From: Elusimicrobiota bacterium
Lineage (GTDB): Bacteria; Elusimicrobiota; Elusimicrobia; 2-02-FULL-39-32
Assembly (NCBI GenBank): GCA_023249835.1
Contig: JAHFBY010000136.1
Location: 1 to 5,968 of the forward strand
Reading direction: 5' to 3'
Length of the DNA: 5,968 bases
The translations under genes and the position numbers were made by a program. Positions within the stretch are counted from its first letter, which is position 1. Every line of letters begins with the position of its first letter. Shown here one piece after another: positions 1 through 5,968 of the stretch. Below the pieces are notes generated by a model. It ran no database searches and was not told the DNA's origin. It was given only the letters and a program-made list of their open reading frames with translations.

Positions 1-3000
1 TCTCCCCCAACACCACCTACGAAGCCTATGCCACGGCAACCAATTCCGGAGGCATTGCTTTTTCCAGCAGCGCCGTTATCTGTACGTTGTCTATAATACC
101 CAGCACACAAAATTTCACCAATCAATATGTATCTTTCAGCAGCATTACATTCTCCTGGAGCGACTCGGTCAATCCAAATAGGCCGCTCTATGACGTACAA
201 ATTTCAACCGCCTCTGATTTTTCTCTTTCTTCATCCAGCCAAACTTACGGCTTAACCATCACCACCCTAACTCTATCTCAGAACACCACCTATTTCTTCC
301 GTGTGCGCGCCCAGAACCAATACAGCGTTAGCTCAGACTGGTCCCCGGTCATGTCCACCGCAACCTTAAGCAATTCCCCCGCATTTGTAAACTTTATATT
401 TTATAACACCAGCGCCACTTACCGTTTGAACGCCAATAACAACCCGGTTTCCACTTTATTTAAACTAAGCGCTTCGACAGACGGGTTTGCAACCCTTTGC
501 GCTTCCTCTCAAGCTGTTTCCACAAGCCTCAACATCACGACCATCACCCTGTTTAACCTAACTCCCAACACCACTTTTGTAATCGGCGCTGAATCTTATA
601 ACTTTAACAACGTTTTAAGCAGCAGGACTATATCAGGCACCACCGGTACCTTGGCCAATGTGCCCGGCAGCTTTACTGTCCTATCCAACGCCAACGTTGC
701 TTTTAGCTCTATTGCCGTTAATTGGTCTGCCAACAACAATCCCTTGACCCCCCAAACATCTTATCAGCTCCAGTTCTCTACCTCCTCCGACTTTATCGGG
801 ATTGTTCCCTCCAGCATCACTTTCGCTCTGTCCGGATCTTCTGCGAACCTTATTTGCAATACCACCTATTATGCCCGCGTCGCTGCTTTCAATCGTACTA
901 GCGGAACCTCCACCTACAACACTTTTATCGCCACCGCTACGCTAGCGCGCGCTCCGGCAGTGCCCTCTTTCACAACTTATCGCACCAGCATTACCCTAAC
1001 CATCGCCAACAACTCTAACCCCAACGGCACGCGCATTGAAGTCACCACTGGTTCGGGCGGCAACGCATTTGACGTTTACAGCACCTCTGTTGGCGTGCAA
1101 AGCGGCAGCACGTTATTGTCCATCACCGGACTAAACACATTAACCAATTATACCGTGCAGGCGCGCAGCCTTAACTATAATAACCTGCCCAGCTCCGTAA
1201 CCGCGCTAAGTTCCACGCAAACCCTTAACAACGACATTATTGTCAATGGGTTCCAAGTTTTTAGGGACAGCATAACAGTTTTAATTAACGCTAACAGCAA
1301 CGCGGACAACACTCAAATTATGGTCTCTACCAGCGCTTCCGGACCTTTTGACTTAGCGCTGTCTTCTATCAGCAAGGTTTCCGGTCAACAAAACACCATC
1401 ATCCTCTCCGGCCTGGCGCCCAACACCACTTACGCTTTGCGCGCAGGCATTTTAAACGTAGATAAAACCACAACCACTACTCTCCCCACAGCTTCCACCG
1501 CCACGCTCTCGGCTATTCCCACCCTGACCAGCTTTGTGCTCTACAACACCAGCGCAGCGGTCACCTTGGGATTAAACTCTAACCCTTCCGGCACGATCAT
1601 GGAAATTTCCTCCGACAACTTCACCACTTCGGTTTCTTCTTCTGGCCGGGTAACCGTTTTGGCGCTACCTAACTTACTCCCCAACACCACTTACACTTTG
1701 TATGCTCGTTCCGTAAACCATACGAGCTCCGCATCGGCCACTCTTTTGGCAGCCTCTACTGCCACTTTTGCCAATGTCCCCAATGCCTTTGAAGCCCTGC
1801 TCAGTTCCAACGTCGCGATCAGTTCTATTGTTGTTACCTGGTCGGCAAACAGCAACCCGCTCACCCCGCAGACTTCCTATCAATTACAGTTTTCCACCTC
1901 CGCAGATTTTGCCGGATCCGTCTCCAGCAGCAACACCTTTGCATTATCGGGCTCTTCGCTCACGCTTCTACCCAACACCAGTTACTATTTTCGCACGGCA
2001 GCTTCTAACCGTTTGGGCGGACTAAGCAACTATAACACTTGGGTCGCCACCTATACGCGCGCCGCCACTCCCACTCCCTTGGCCTTTACCAATGCTGATA
2101 TCGGAGAATCCTCTATCACCTTCCGCTATCAGGCTAGCACCAACCCCACGGGAACCCTGTACCATGCTCAAGTCTCTTCTTCTACTCAATTTACCACCAT
2201 GAGCGACTCTTTCACCACTATCTTATCTATTGCCACAACCACGCTAGCGGTGAACACCACACTTTATTTCCGCGTGCGCGCGCAAAACCAACTGGGAATT
2301 TACAGCGATTGGTCCACCGTTCTTTCCACCGCCTCAGCCGATACAATTGCCCCCGGCGCCATAACCGGTTTAGATGCTTATCCTTCAGGATTTCCCAATT
2401 TGATCCACCTCACCTGGTCCACCCCAGGAGACAATAATTTTACCGGCACTTTATCAGCGGGAAGTTCCTACAAAATCCAATACTCTACCAGCCCGGGAAC
2501 CATCACCTGGAGCGCAAATAACGCGCAGATTACGCTAGCCACGCAAAGCGTCGCTCCCGGCGTAAAGGTGAGCACCGACATCTCGCCGCCGCTCAACGGT
2601 TATTATGATATCCGCATATGGACGATCGATGAATCCGGAAACACTTCTGCCGTATCCAACTCCACCAGAGCATTTAATTCGCCTTTTTCTTTTGAAGTTG
2701 TTGATGGCCTATCCACTTTGATGGGAACGAATGCCTCCCTAGCCATTGATCGCAACAACAATTTACATCTATCCTACCGAAATGAAGCATCAACAAACCT
2801 CAGATACATTAAACGCACCGGAACAACCTGGGGCGCTGCAACAGATTTGGATACGGGTTCTGATCGCGGAAAATTTGGCAAAATCGCTTTGGATGGGCAA
2901 GATAACCCCAGCATTATTTATAAAGATCTCACTGCCATAAGTATCCGATATATTCATTACAATGGTTCCGGCTGGGATGCCCCGGTAACGATCGAGGACC

Positions 3001-5968
3001 CAACGAGTTCATGTCAGACTTTTTCAATAGCTGTTGACGGTCAAAACCGACCGCAACTCTCCTATGCTTTTAGCAGCGGCAGCGTTGAGTTGCATCATGC
3101 GGTTTATAATGACTCTACCTGGATCAAAACAACATTAGACAGTTCCTCCGGTTTAGGCGCCAGCGGTGAAGAAAATGCCATTGCACTGAATGGATTGGGC
3201 GAGGCCATTATTTCTTATGGCTCTTCCGGATCTCCTGATTTGCGGTTATCCAGCTATACCAGCACCCAAAAAACTCCCGGCTGGTCTAGAAACGCCATCG
3301 ATACGCCCAATAGCACGGGCGGAGATTCTTCCATTGCGCTGAGTGGAAGCGGCAATATTCATATTGCCTATAACGATGCCACGGTGGACGACCTTCGTTA
3401 TGCTTTATTTGATGGCACCAATTGGTCATTTACAACTGTTGATCAAACCGGAAATGTTGGAAGTGGATCCAACATAGTGTTGGACGGTTTAGGCAATCCG
3501 CATATATCCTATACGGACTACACTAGTTTTGATTTAAAATATGCCTGGTACAATGGCGTATCCTGGAGCACAATGACGGTAGACACTCAAGGCCACTTGA
3601 ATGGTTTTTCAGGCATTGGGATTGACGGCAACGGCACGGTTTGGATTGTCTATACTGATGACTCTGCCGGCTATTTAAAGGCGGCTAATTACGCGGCCGG
3701 CTTGACTGTTCCGGTAAGCGGCAATTCGCACAACACCGTACAGTCACCCAACAGTTTCCGCGTTGATTCCACAGATTTACATGCCACTTCCGTAACTTGG
3801 CGATGGAACACAAATTCAACCAATGCGCAAGGCTATAGAGTCTATTACACAAGCGCGAACGCCGTTGTCCAGCGCTTTACCTTAGCAGCAGATTCCCAGA
3901 CTTTAGTTGGGAACGCAGTCACCAGCTACGCGCAAACCGGACTAACTCCTAATACAACGTACGAAGCCTACGCCACAGCAGTTAATTCCGGCGGCATTGC
4001 TTTCTCTAGTTCAGTCGTCGTTCGCACGTTAACGGTAGCGCCAAACTCACAAAACTTCAGCCTCGCGAACGTGGGGGTCAGCAGCATTAATTTTACTTGG
4101 ACAGACGGGGTTAATGCCAATGCCCCGCTCTATGACGCACAAATTTCCACTGCCTCAGACTTTTCGCTGTATTCCACGAGCCAAACGTATGGCCTAAATA
4201 TAACTTCTCTAACCCTTTCCGTAAATACCACTTACTACTTCCGCGTGCGCGCACAAAACTTAAACAGCATTTACTCTGGCTGGTCAACGGTCATGGCCAC
4301 CGCCACTCTTTCCAACTCGCCCGCAAATGTAAATTTTATAATGTACAATACCAGCGGCACTTTCCGTTTGGACGCCAACAACAACCCGGTTTCCACTTTA
4401 TTTCGACTGAGCGCTTCCACAGATGGATTTGCAACGACTTCGGAGTCTTCCCAATCCCTGTCCACAAGCCTCCATATTACAACCATCACCGTATTTAATT
4501 TGCGCCCTAACACCACTTTTCAAATTGCCGCCGAAACCTTTAACTTCAGCAATATTTTAAGCAGCCGCACGGTACTGCTCACCACCGGAACTCTAGCCAA
4601 CATTCCCGGCAGCTTTACTGCCCTATCCAACGCCAACGTTGCTTTTAGCTCCATTGCCGTTGCTTGGTCTGCTAACAGCAATCCCTTGACCCCCCAAACA
4701 TCTTATCAGCTCCAGTTTTCCACATCTTCCAACTTTATCGGAATAGTTCCCTCCAGCATCACCTTTGCTCTCGCCGGATCTTCTGCTAACCTTATTTGCA
4801 ATACCACCTATTATGCCCGCGTCGCTGCTTTTAGTCGTACCGGCGGGACATCCACCTACAACACTTTTATCGCCACTGCTACGCTAGCGCGCGCTCCGGC
4901 AGTGCCCTCTTTTACGGCTTACCGCACCAGCATCACCCTCACCATCGCCAACAACTCTAACCCCAACGGCACTCGCATTGAAATTACCACCGGCACCGGC
5001 GGAAACGCTTTTGATGTTTACAGCACATCTGTCGGCGCCCAAAGCGGAAGCACGCTGCTTTCCCTAACCGGATTAAACACATCAACCAATTACACTGTGC
5101 AAGCGCGCAGCCTTAACTATAATAACCTGCCCAGCTCCGTAACCGCGCTAAGTTCCACGCAAACCCTTAACAACGACATTATCGTCAATGGGTTCCAAGT
5201 CTTTGGGGACAGCGTCTCCGTATCTATTAACGCCAACGGCAACGCGGACAACACTCAAATCATGATTGCCACGAGCGCTTCCGGACCCTTTAGCTTCGCT
5301 CTGTCCTCCATCAGTTTAGTTTCGGGTCAACAAAATAACCTCATCCTCTCGGGCCTCACGCTTAACACCACTTATACCTTACGCGCCGGGATTTTAAATA
5401 CAGATAAATCCACAACCACCACGCTGATTACGGCCTCAACGGCCACGCTATCGGCGGTTCCCACCCTGACCAGCTTTGTGCTCTACAATACCAGCGCAGT
5501 GGCCACCTTAGGATTAAACTCTAACCCTTCCGGCACGATCATGGAAATTTCTTCGGACAACTTCACCACTTCGGTTTCTTCCTCCGGACGAGTGACCCTC
5601 TTAGCTCTGCCAAACTTAACTGCCAACACCACTTACACTTTGTATGCCAGGTCCCTAAACCACACGAGCTCCGCATCCGCCACGCTGCTCGTGGCTTCTA
5701 CCGCCACCTTTGCCAATGTCCCCAGCAATTTTGCCGCGCTCACCAACGCTGAGGTTGCTCCCAGTTCCATCACTTTATCCTGGACCCAAAACAACAACCC
5801 GCTCACTCCGCCAACTTCCTATCAACTCCAATTTTCCACCTCCGCAGATTTCGCTGGCAATGTTTCTTCGAGCTTCACCTTTATCCTTTTCGGATCTTCG
5901 CTAACTCTGCTTCCTAACACCAGTTACTACTCCCGTGCCTCCGCCTTTAACCGTTTCGGCGGTTCCTC
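1..5968 (+). CDS. Giant FN3-like/beta-propeller repeat protein, internal fragment open at both ends
   Basis: The frame starting with the codon at position 3 is open through position 5966, giving 1,988 complete codons; neither start nor stop codon lies in the window. The protein reads as FN3-like modules (M0-M9, then M10 and M1'-M7') with one seven-bladed propeller at about residues 895-1230. Recurrent signatures are a B-strand 'SSI-x-hydrophobic-x-W', a central 'NP-x-x-T-x-Y/I', and an F-strand 'N-T-T-Y-x-x-R/A-x-x-A'. Ser, Thr, Asn and Ala dominate; I count only five Cys codons (81, 498, 855, 3012, 4797). Proteins built this way are typically secreted or surface-exposed and act in adhesion or as spacers between functional heads; that role is inferred, since the signal peptide and anchor lie outside the window. 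No catalytic motif is recognisable. The coding reading is secure because domain patterns continue without interruption and differences between the repeat copies keep the frame. Exact function is unknown. Confidence 0.96.
3..89 (+). other. FN3-like module M0, C-terminal part only
   Basis: The window opens in the F-strand region of a module, with 'SPNTTYEAYATA' followed by 'NSGGIAFSSS'. The complete equivalent is M10 at 3747-4031, which has the same 'TPNTTYEAYATA' and 'NSGGIAFSSS' text. The upstream part of this module, and presumably a propeller before it, lies outside the window. Confidence 0.85.
99..380 (+). other. FN3-like module M1
   Basis: The module is about 94 residues. It has a B-strand 'SSITFSWSD' with the core Trp, a mid-module 'PLYDVQISTASDF', and an F/G region 'NTTYFFRVRAQNQ' followed by 'DWSPVMSTATL'. 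The final 'STATL' is the inter-module boundary seen repeatedly in this protein. It is about 70% identical to M1' and is also a gapless relative of M8, which shares 'SSITF' and 'FRVRAQNQ'. Confidence 0.85.
381..653 (+). other. Degenerate FN3-like module M2, no core Trp
   Basis: The module is about 91 residues. The usual B-strand Trp is absent, with 'SATYRLNANNNP' in its place. It retains the F-strand 'LTPNTTFVIGAE' and the boundary 'TTGTL'. 'YNTSA' near its start is shared with M6, four modules later. The Cys at 498 is Ser in M2', so it is not structurally conserved. Confidence 0.78.
654..944 (+). other. FN3-like module M3
   Basis: The module is about 97 residues. It has 'SSIAVNWSANNNPLTPQTS' (B-strand Trp and proline-rich turn), then 'YQLQFSTSSDF' and the F-strand 'ICNTTYYARVAAFNR'. 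In the normally conserved 'L-x-P-N-T' position, Pro is replaced by Cys (codon 855), and this is kept in M3'. It is the close relative of M7, gaplessly offset by 1,116 bp (372 residues), and is about 92% identical to M3'. Confidence 0.87.
945..1226 (+). other. Degenerate FN3-like module M4, no core Trp
   Basis: The module is about 94 residues. The B-strand 'TSITLTIANNSNPNGT' lacks Trp. The F-strand is 'LTNYTVQARSLNYNN' and the boundary is 'SSTQTL'. This is the best-conserved module between the two mega-repeat copies (about 94% protein identity), and its C-terminal part contains the 80-bp perfect identity block. Confidence 0.82.
1227..1508 (+). other. Degenerate FN3-like module M5, no core Trp
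   Basis: The module is about 94 residues, beginning 'NNDIIVNGFQVF' and continuing 'DSITVLINANSNADNTQI' with no core Trp. The F-strand is 'LAPNTTYALRAGILN' and the boundary is 'STATL'. Identity to M5' is about 81%, intermediate between the conserved and divergent modules. Confidence 0.8.
1509..1769 (+). other. Short degenerate FN3-like module M6, no core Trp
   Basis: At about 87 residues this is the shortest full module. It has 'FVLYNTSAAVTLGLNSNPSGT' split around a Trp-less B-strand, then 'MEISSDNFTTSVSSSG', the F-strand 'LLPNTTYTLYARS' and the boundary 'STATF'. It resembles M2 ('YNTSA', 'NP' turn, 'PNTT') and is about 91% identical to M6'. Confidence 0.82.
1770..2057 (+). other. FN3-like module M7
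   Basis: The module is about 96 residues. It has 'SSIVVTWSANSNPLTPQTS' with the core Trp, 'YQLQFSTSADF', and the F-strand 'LLPNTSYYFRTAASNR'. It aligns without gaps to M3 at an offset of 1,116 bp, so M3 and M7 descend from one duplicated module. Identity to the visible part of M7' is only about 71%. Confidence 0.87.
2058..2339 (+). other. FN3-like module M8
   Basis: The module is about 94 residues. It has 'SSITFRYQASTNPTGT' (Tyr where Trp is usual), 'YHAQVSSSTQF', and 'NTTLYFRVRAQNQ' followed by 'SDWSTVLSTAS'. It is a gapless relative of M1 and M1'. Its own mega-repeat partner would lie just past the window end and cannot be seen. Confidence 0.83.
2340..2684 (+). other. Longer FN3-like module M9 preceding the propeller
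   Basis: The module is about 115 residues and of a different FN3 type from its neighbours. It begins 'IAPGAITGLDAYPSG', has a core-Trp strand 'LIHLTWSTPGDN', then 'SYKIQYSTSPG' and a C-terminal 'YYDIRIWTIDESGNTSAVSN'. The 'W-T/S-x-P-G-D' turn and the 'D-E-S-G-N-x-S' end are classic for FN3 domains in large bacterial surface proteins. It leads directly into the propeller with only 'TRAFNSP' between. Confidence 0.85.
2685..3692 (+). other. Seven-bladed beta-propeller domain
   Basis: Seven copies of a blade pattern 'h-x-I-A-h-D-G-x-G-N-x-H-I-S-Y-x-D...L-R/K-Y-A-x-x-N-G...W' can be counted. The Asp (or its Asn/Ser replacement) of each blade lies at codons 2748, 2892, 3036, 3189, 3342, 3483 and 3624, spaced 48, 48, 51, 51, 47 and 47 residues. 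The N-terminal 'FSFEVVDGLST' resembles the last strand of a blade ('WSFTTVDQTGN' in blade 5), while blade 7 ends at 'YLKAANY' without that strand. The ring is therefore probably closed by the N-terminal strand completing blade 7 (velcro closure). Repeats of this style are often annotated as BNR/sialidase-like, but I see no sialidase Arg triad or other catalytic set. Binding of a glycan or protein is a plausible role, by inference only. Confidence 0.85.
3693..3746 (+). other. Linker between propeller and M10
   Basis: This is a short segment reading 'AAGLTVPVSGNSHNTVQS', with no beta-module signature. It separates the last propeller strand from the first strand of M10 and is probably an exposed linker. 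Confidence 0.6.
3747..4031 (+). other. FN3-like module M10, the complete form of M0
   Basis: The module is about 95 residues. It has 'SFRVDSTDLHATSVTWRWN' with the paired Trp of the 'W-x-W-N' FN3 class, then 'AQGYRVYYTSANAVV' and the F-strand 'LTPNTTYEAYATA'. The C-terminal 29 residues match M0 at the 3,942-bp offset. This shows that M0 at the window start is the tail of the same module of the preceding unit, which implies that a propeller may also precede the window. Confidence 0.86.
4041..4322 (+). other. FN3-like module M1'
   Basis: This is the second copy of M1. It has 'SSINFTWTDGVNANAPLYD', 'QISTASDFSL' and 'NTTYYFRVRAQN', ending 'TATLSNSP' as M1 does. It is only about 70% identical to M1, one of the most divergent module pairs. 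Confidence 0.85.
4323..4595 (+). other. Degenerate FN3-like module M2'
   Basis: This is the second copy of M2, about 75% identical. 'ANNNPVSTLF' and 'LSASTDGFAT' are retained. The Cys of M2 is replaced by Ser in 'TSESSQS'. The F-strand is 'LRPNTTFQIAAE'. The core Trp is absent in both copies, so its loss predates the mega-duplication. Confidence 0.78.
4596..4886 (+). other. FN3-like module M3'
   Basis: This is the second copy of M3, about 92% identical in protein and similarly close in DNA, including an identical 44-bp stretch pairing 846-889 with 4788-4831. It keeps the unusual 'LICNTTYY' with Cys at codon 4797 and the core Trp in 'SSIAVAWSANSNP'. Confidence 0.87.
4887..5168 (+). other. Degenerate FN3-like module M4'
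   Basis: This is the second copy of M4, with about six substitutions in 94 residues (for example 'GSGG' to 'GTGG'). Its C-terminal part lies inside the 80-bp perfect identity block. Confidence 0.82.
5169..5450 (+). other. Degenerate FN3-like module M5'
   Basis: This is the second copy of M5, about 81% identical. The first twelve residues 'NNDIIVNGFQVF' are unchanged, after which substitutions become frequent ('DSVSVSINANGN', 'LTLNTTYTLRAG'). The Pro before NTT is replaced by Leu here. Confidence 0.8.
5451..5711 (+). other. Short degenerate FN3-like module M6'
   Basis: This is the second copy of M6, about 91% identical, with 'FVLYNTSA', 'GLNSNPSGTIMEISS' and 'LTANTTYTLYARS'. It is conserved while its neighbour M7' is not, which marks one of the sharp similarity transitions between the two mega-repeat copies. 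Confidence 0.82.
5712..5968 (+). other. FN3-like module M7', cut by the window end
   Basis: This is the second copy of M7, about 71% identical over the visible 86 residues. It keeps 'YQLQFSTSADFAG' and 'SLTLLPNTSYY', while the strand A/B region is strongly changed ('AEVAPSSITLSWTQNNNP'). It is incomplete at the C-terminal end. Confidence 0.85.

Larger units (their letters stand above)
1..2026 (+). repeat. Mega-repeat, first copy of the duplicated segment (period 3,942 bp)
   Basis: This segment (end of M0 through most of M7) recurs at 3943-5968. Anchor pairs checked by position all give an offset of exactly 3,942 bp: 9/3951, 666/4608, 1161/5103, 1521/5463, 1770/5712 and 2007/5949. There is no net insertion or deletion and the frame is kept, since 3,942 is 1,314 codons. 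The repeat unit continues beyond the shared part through M8, M9, the propeller and M10 before the next copy begins. Confidence 0.96.
3943..5968 (+). repeat. Mega-repeat, second copy of the duplicated segment, cut by the window end
   Basis: This is the downstream partner of 1-2026. Similarity varies strongly along its length: protein identity by eye is about 70% in M1', 75% in M2', 92% in M3', 94% in M4', 81% in M5', 91% in M6' and 71% in M7'. The stretch 5103-5182 is identical base for base to 1161-1240. The copy is still in register when the window ends, so it very probably continues into M8', M9' and possibly a second propeller. Confidence 0.95.

Noticed and set aside
746..752. Six-C tract in M3 and at the same place in M3', as a possible phase-variation slippage site
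   Set aside because: Six C residues arise from the codons for Thr-Pro-Gln and are short for slippage control. The length is the same in both copies and the frame is intact.
944..953. Perfect 10-bp palindrome agcgcgcgct at the M3/M4 boundary, present again at 4886-4895
   Set aside because: It encodes the boundary residues 'ARA' and has no stem-loop arm extension or T-tract. Its recurrence follows from the mega-repeat, so it is not supported as a terminator or operator.
1674..1883. Short minus-strand ORF, and a similar one at 4271-4516
   Set aside because: They lie antisense to M6/M7 and M1'/M2' and reflect the low stop-codon frequency opposite C-rich Ser/Thr/Asn codons. They do not match each other by repeat position and show no recognisable protein signature.
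1768..2025. Short + strand ORF from ATG at 1768, with a matching one at 5710-5904
   Set aside because: Both begin at equivalent positions one 3,942-bp period apart, in a shifted frame over module M7 and M7'. They are out-of-frame shadows of the giant coding frame; their Pro/Ser/Leu-rich translation has no domain pattern.
99..2339. M1 and M8 align at an offset of 1,971 bp, exactly half of the 3,942-bp period
   Set aside because: This could suggest a half-unit repeat, but the sequences between them (M2-M7 in one half; M9, propeller and M10 in the other) are not homologous. The halving is treated as coincidence; M1 and M8 are simply related modules.
2746..2940. Short + strand ORF from ATG at 2746
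   Set aside because: It overlaps blades 1 and 2 of the propeller in another frame; the propeller frame has clear periodic motifs and this one has none.
2685..3692. Catalytic sialidase assignment for the propeller
   Set aside because: The blade motifs resemble BNR-type repeats loosely, but the canonical S-x-D-x-G-x-x-W Asp box is not repeated, and I cannot identify the Arg triad or Tyr/Glu nucleophile pair, so an enzyme call is unsupported.
1..5968. CRISPR array, tRNA, rRNA, insertion sequence or phage features
   Set aside because: The regular repetition is at the codon level inside one open frame; there are no short direct repeats with unrelated spacers, no terminal inverted repeats, and no RNA gene signatures on either strand.

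Overview
The whole window lies inside one giant protein-coding gene on the + strand. The frame whose codons begin at position 3 has no stop codon from position 3 to 5966 (1,988 complete codons). Neither the start nor the end of the gene is present, so I see no promoter, ribosome binding site, signal peptide, C-terminal anchor or terminator, and no other gene. The encoded segment is rich in Ser, Thr, Asn and Ala, nearly free of Cys, and built of fibronectin type III-like (FN3-like) beta-sandwich modules of about 87-115 residues. One seven-bladed beta-propeller interrupts the row of modules.

Layout, with modules numbered by me: M0 (C-terminal end of a module, 3-89), M1 (99-380), M2 (381-653), M3 (654-944), M4 (945-1226), M5 (1227-1508), M6 (1509-1769), M7 (1770-2057), M8 (2058-2339), M9 (2340-2684), the propeller (2685-3692), a linker (3693-3746), M10 (3747-4031, the complete version of M0), then M1' to M7' (4041-5968), which repeat M1 to M7. 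Every alignable position from 1 to 2026 recurs 3,942 bp (1,314 codons) later. I found the same offset at all six anchor points checked, so there is no net insertion or deletion. The window therefore holds about 1.5 copies of a 1,314-residue mega-repeat made of ten FN3-like modules plus one propeller.

The two copies differ unevenly. By eye, M3, M4 and M6 are above 90% identical in protein, M5 about 80%, and M1, M2 and M7 only about 70-75%. One 80-bp stretch is identical even at synonymous sites. This looks like a mosaic of older divergence and more recent homogenisation.

The organism is a bacterium or, less likely, an archaeon. Strings of degenerate FN3 modules with the signature 'L-x-P-N-T-T-Y', the 'IAPGAITGL...IWTIDESGNTS' module and the 'W-x-W-N...GYRVY' module recall giant surface or secreted proteins of Elusimicrobiota and related uncultured lineages. 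This placement rests on memory of the style of such proteins, not on a search, and is tentative. The likely role is a long extracellular stalk or adhesin carrying a propeller head at regular intervals. No catalytic residues could be assigned.
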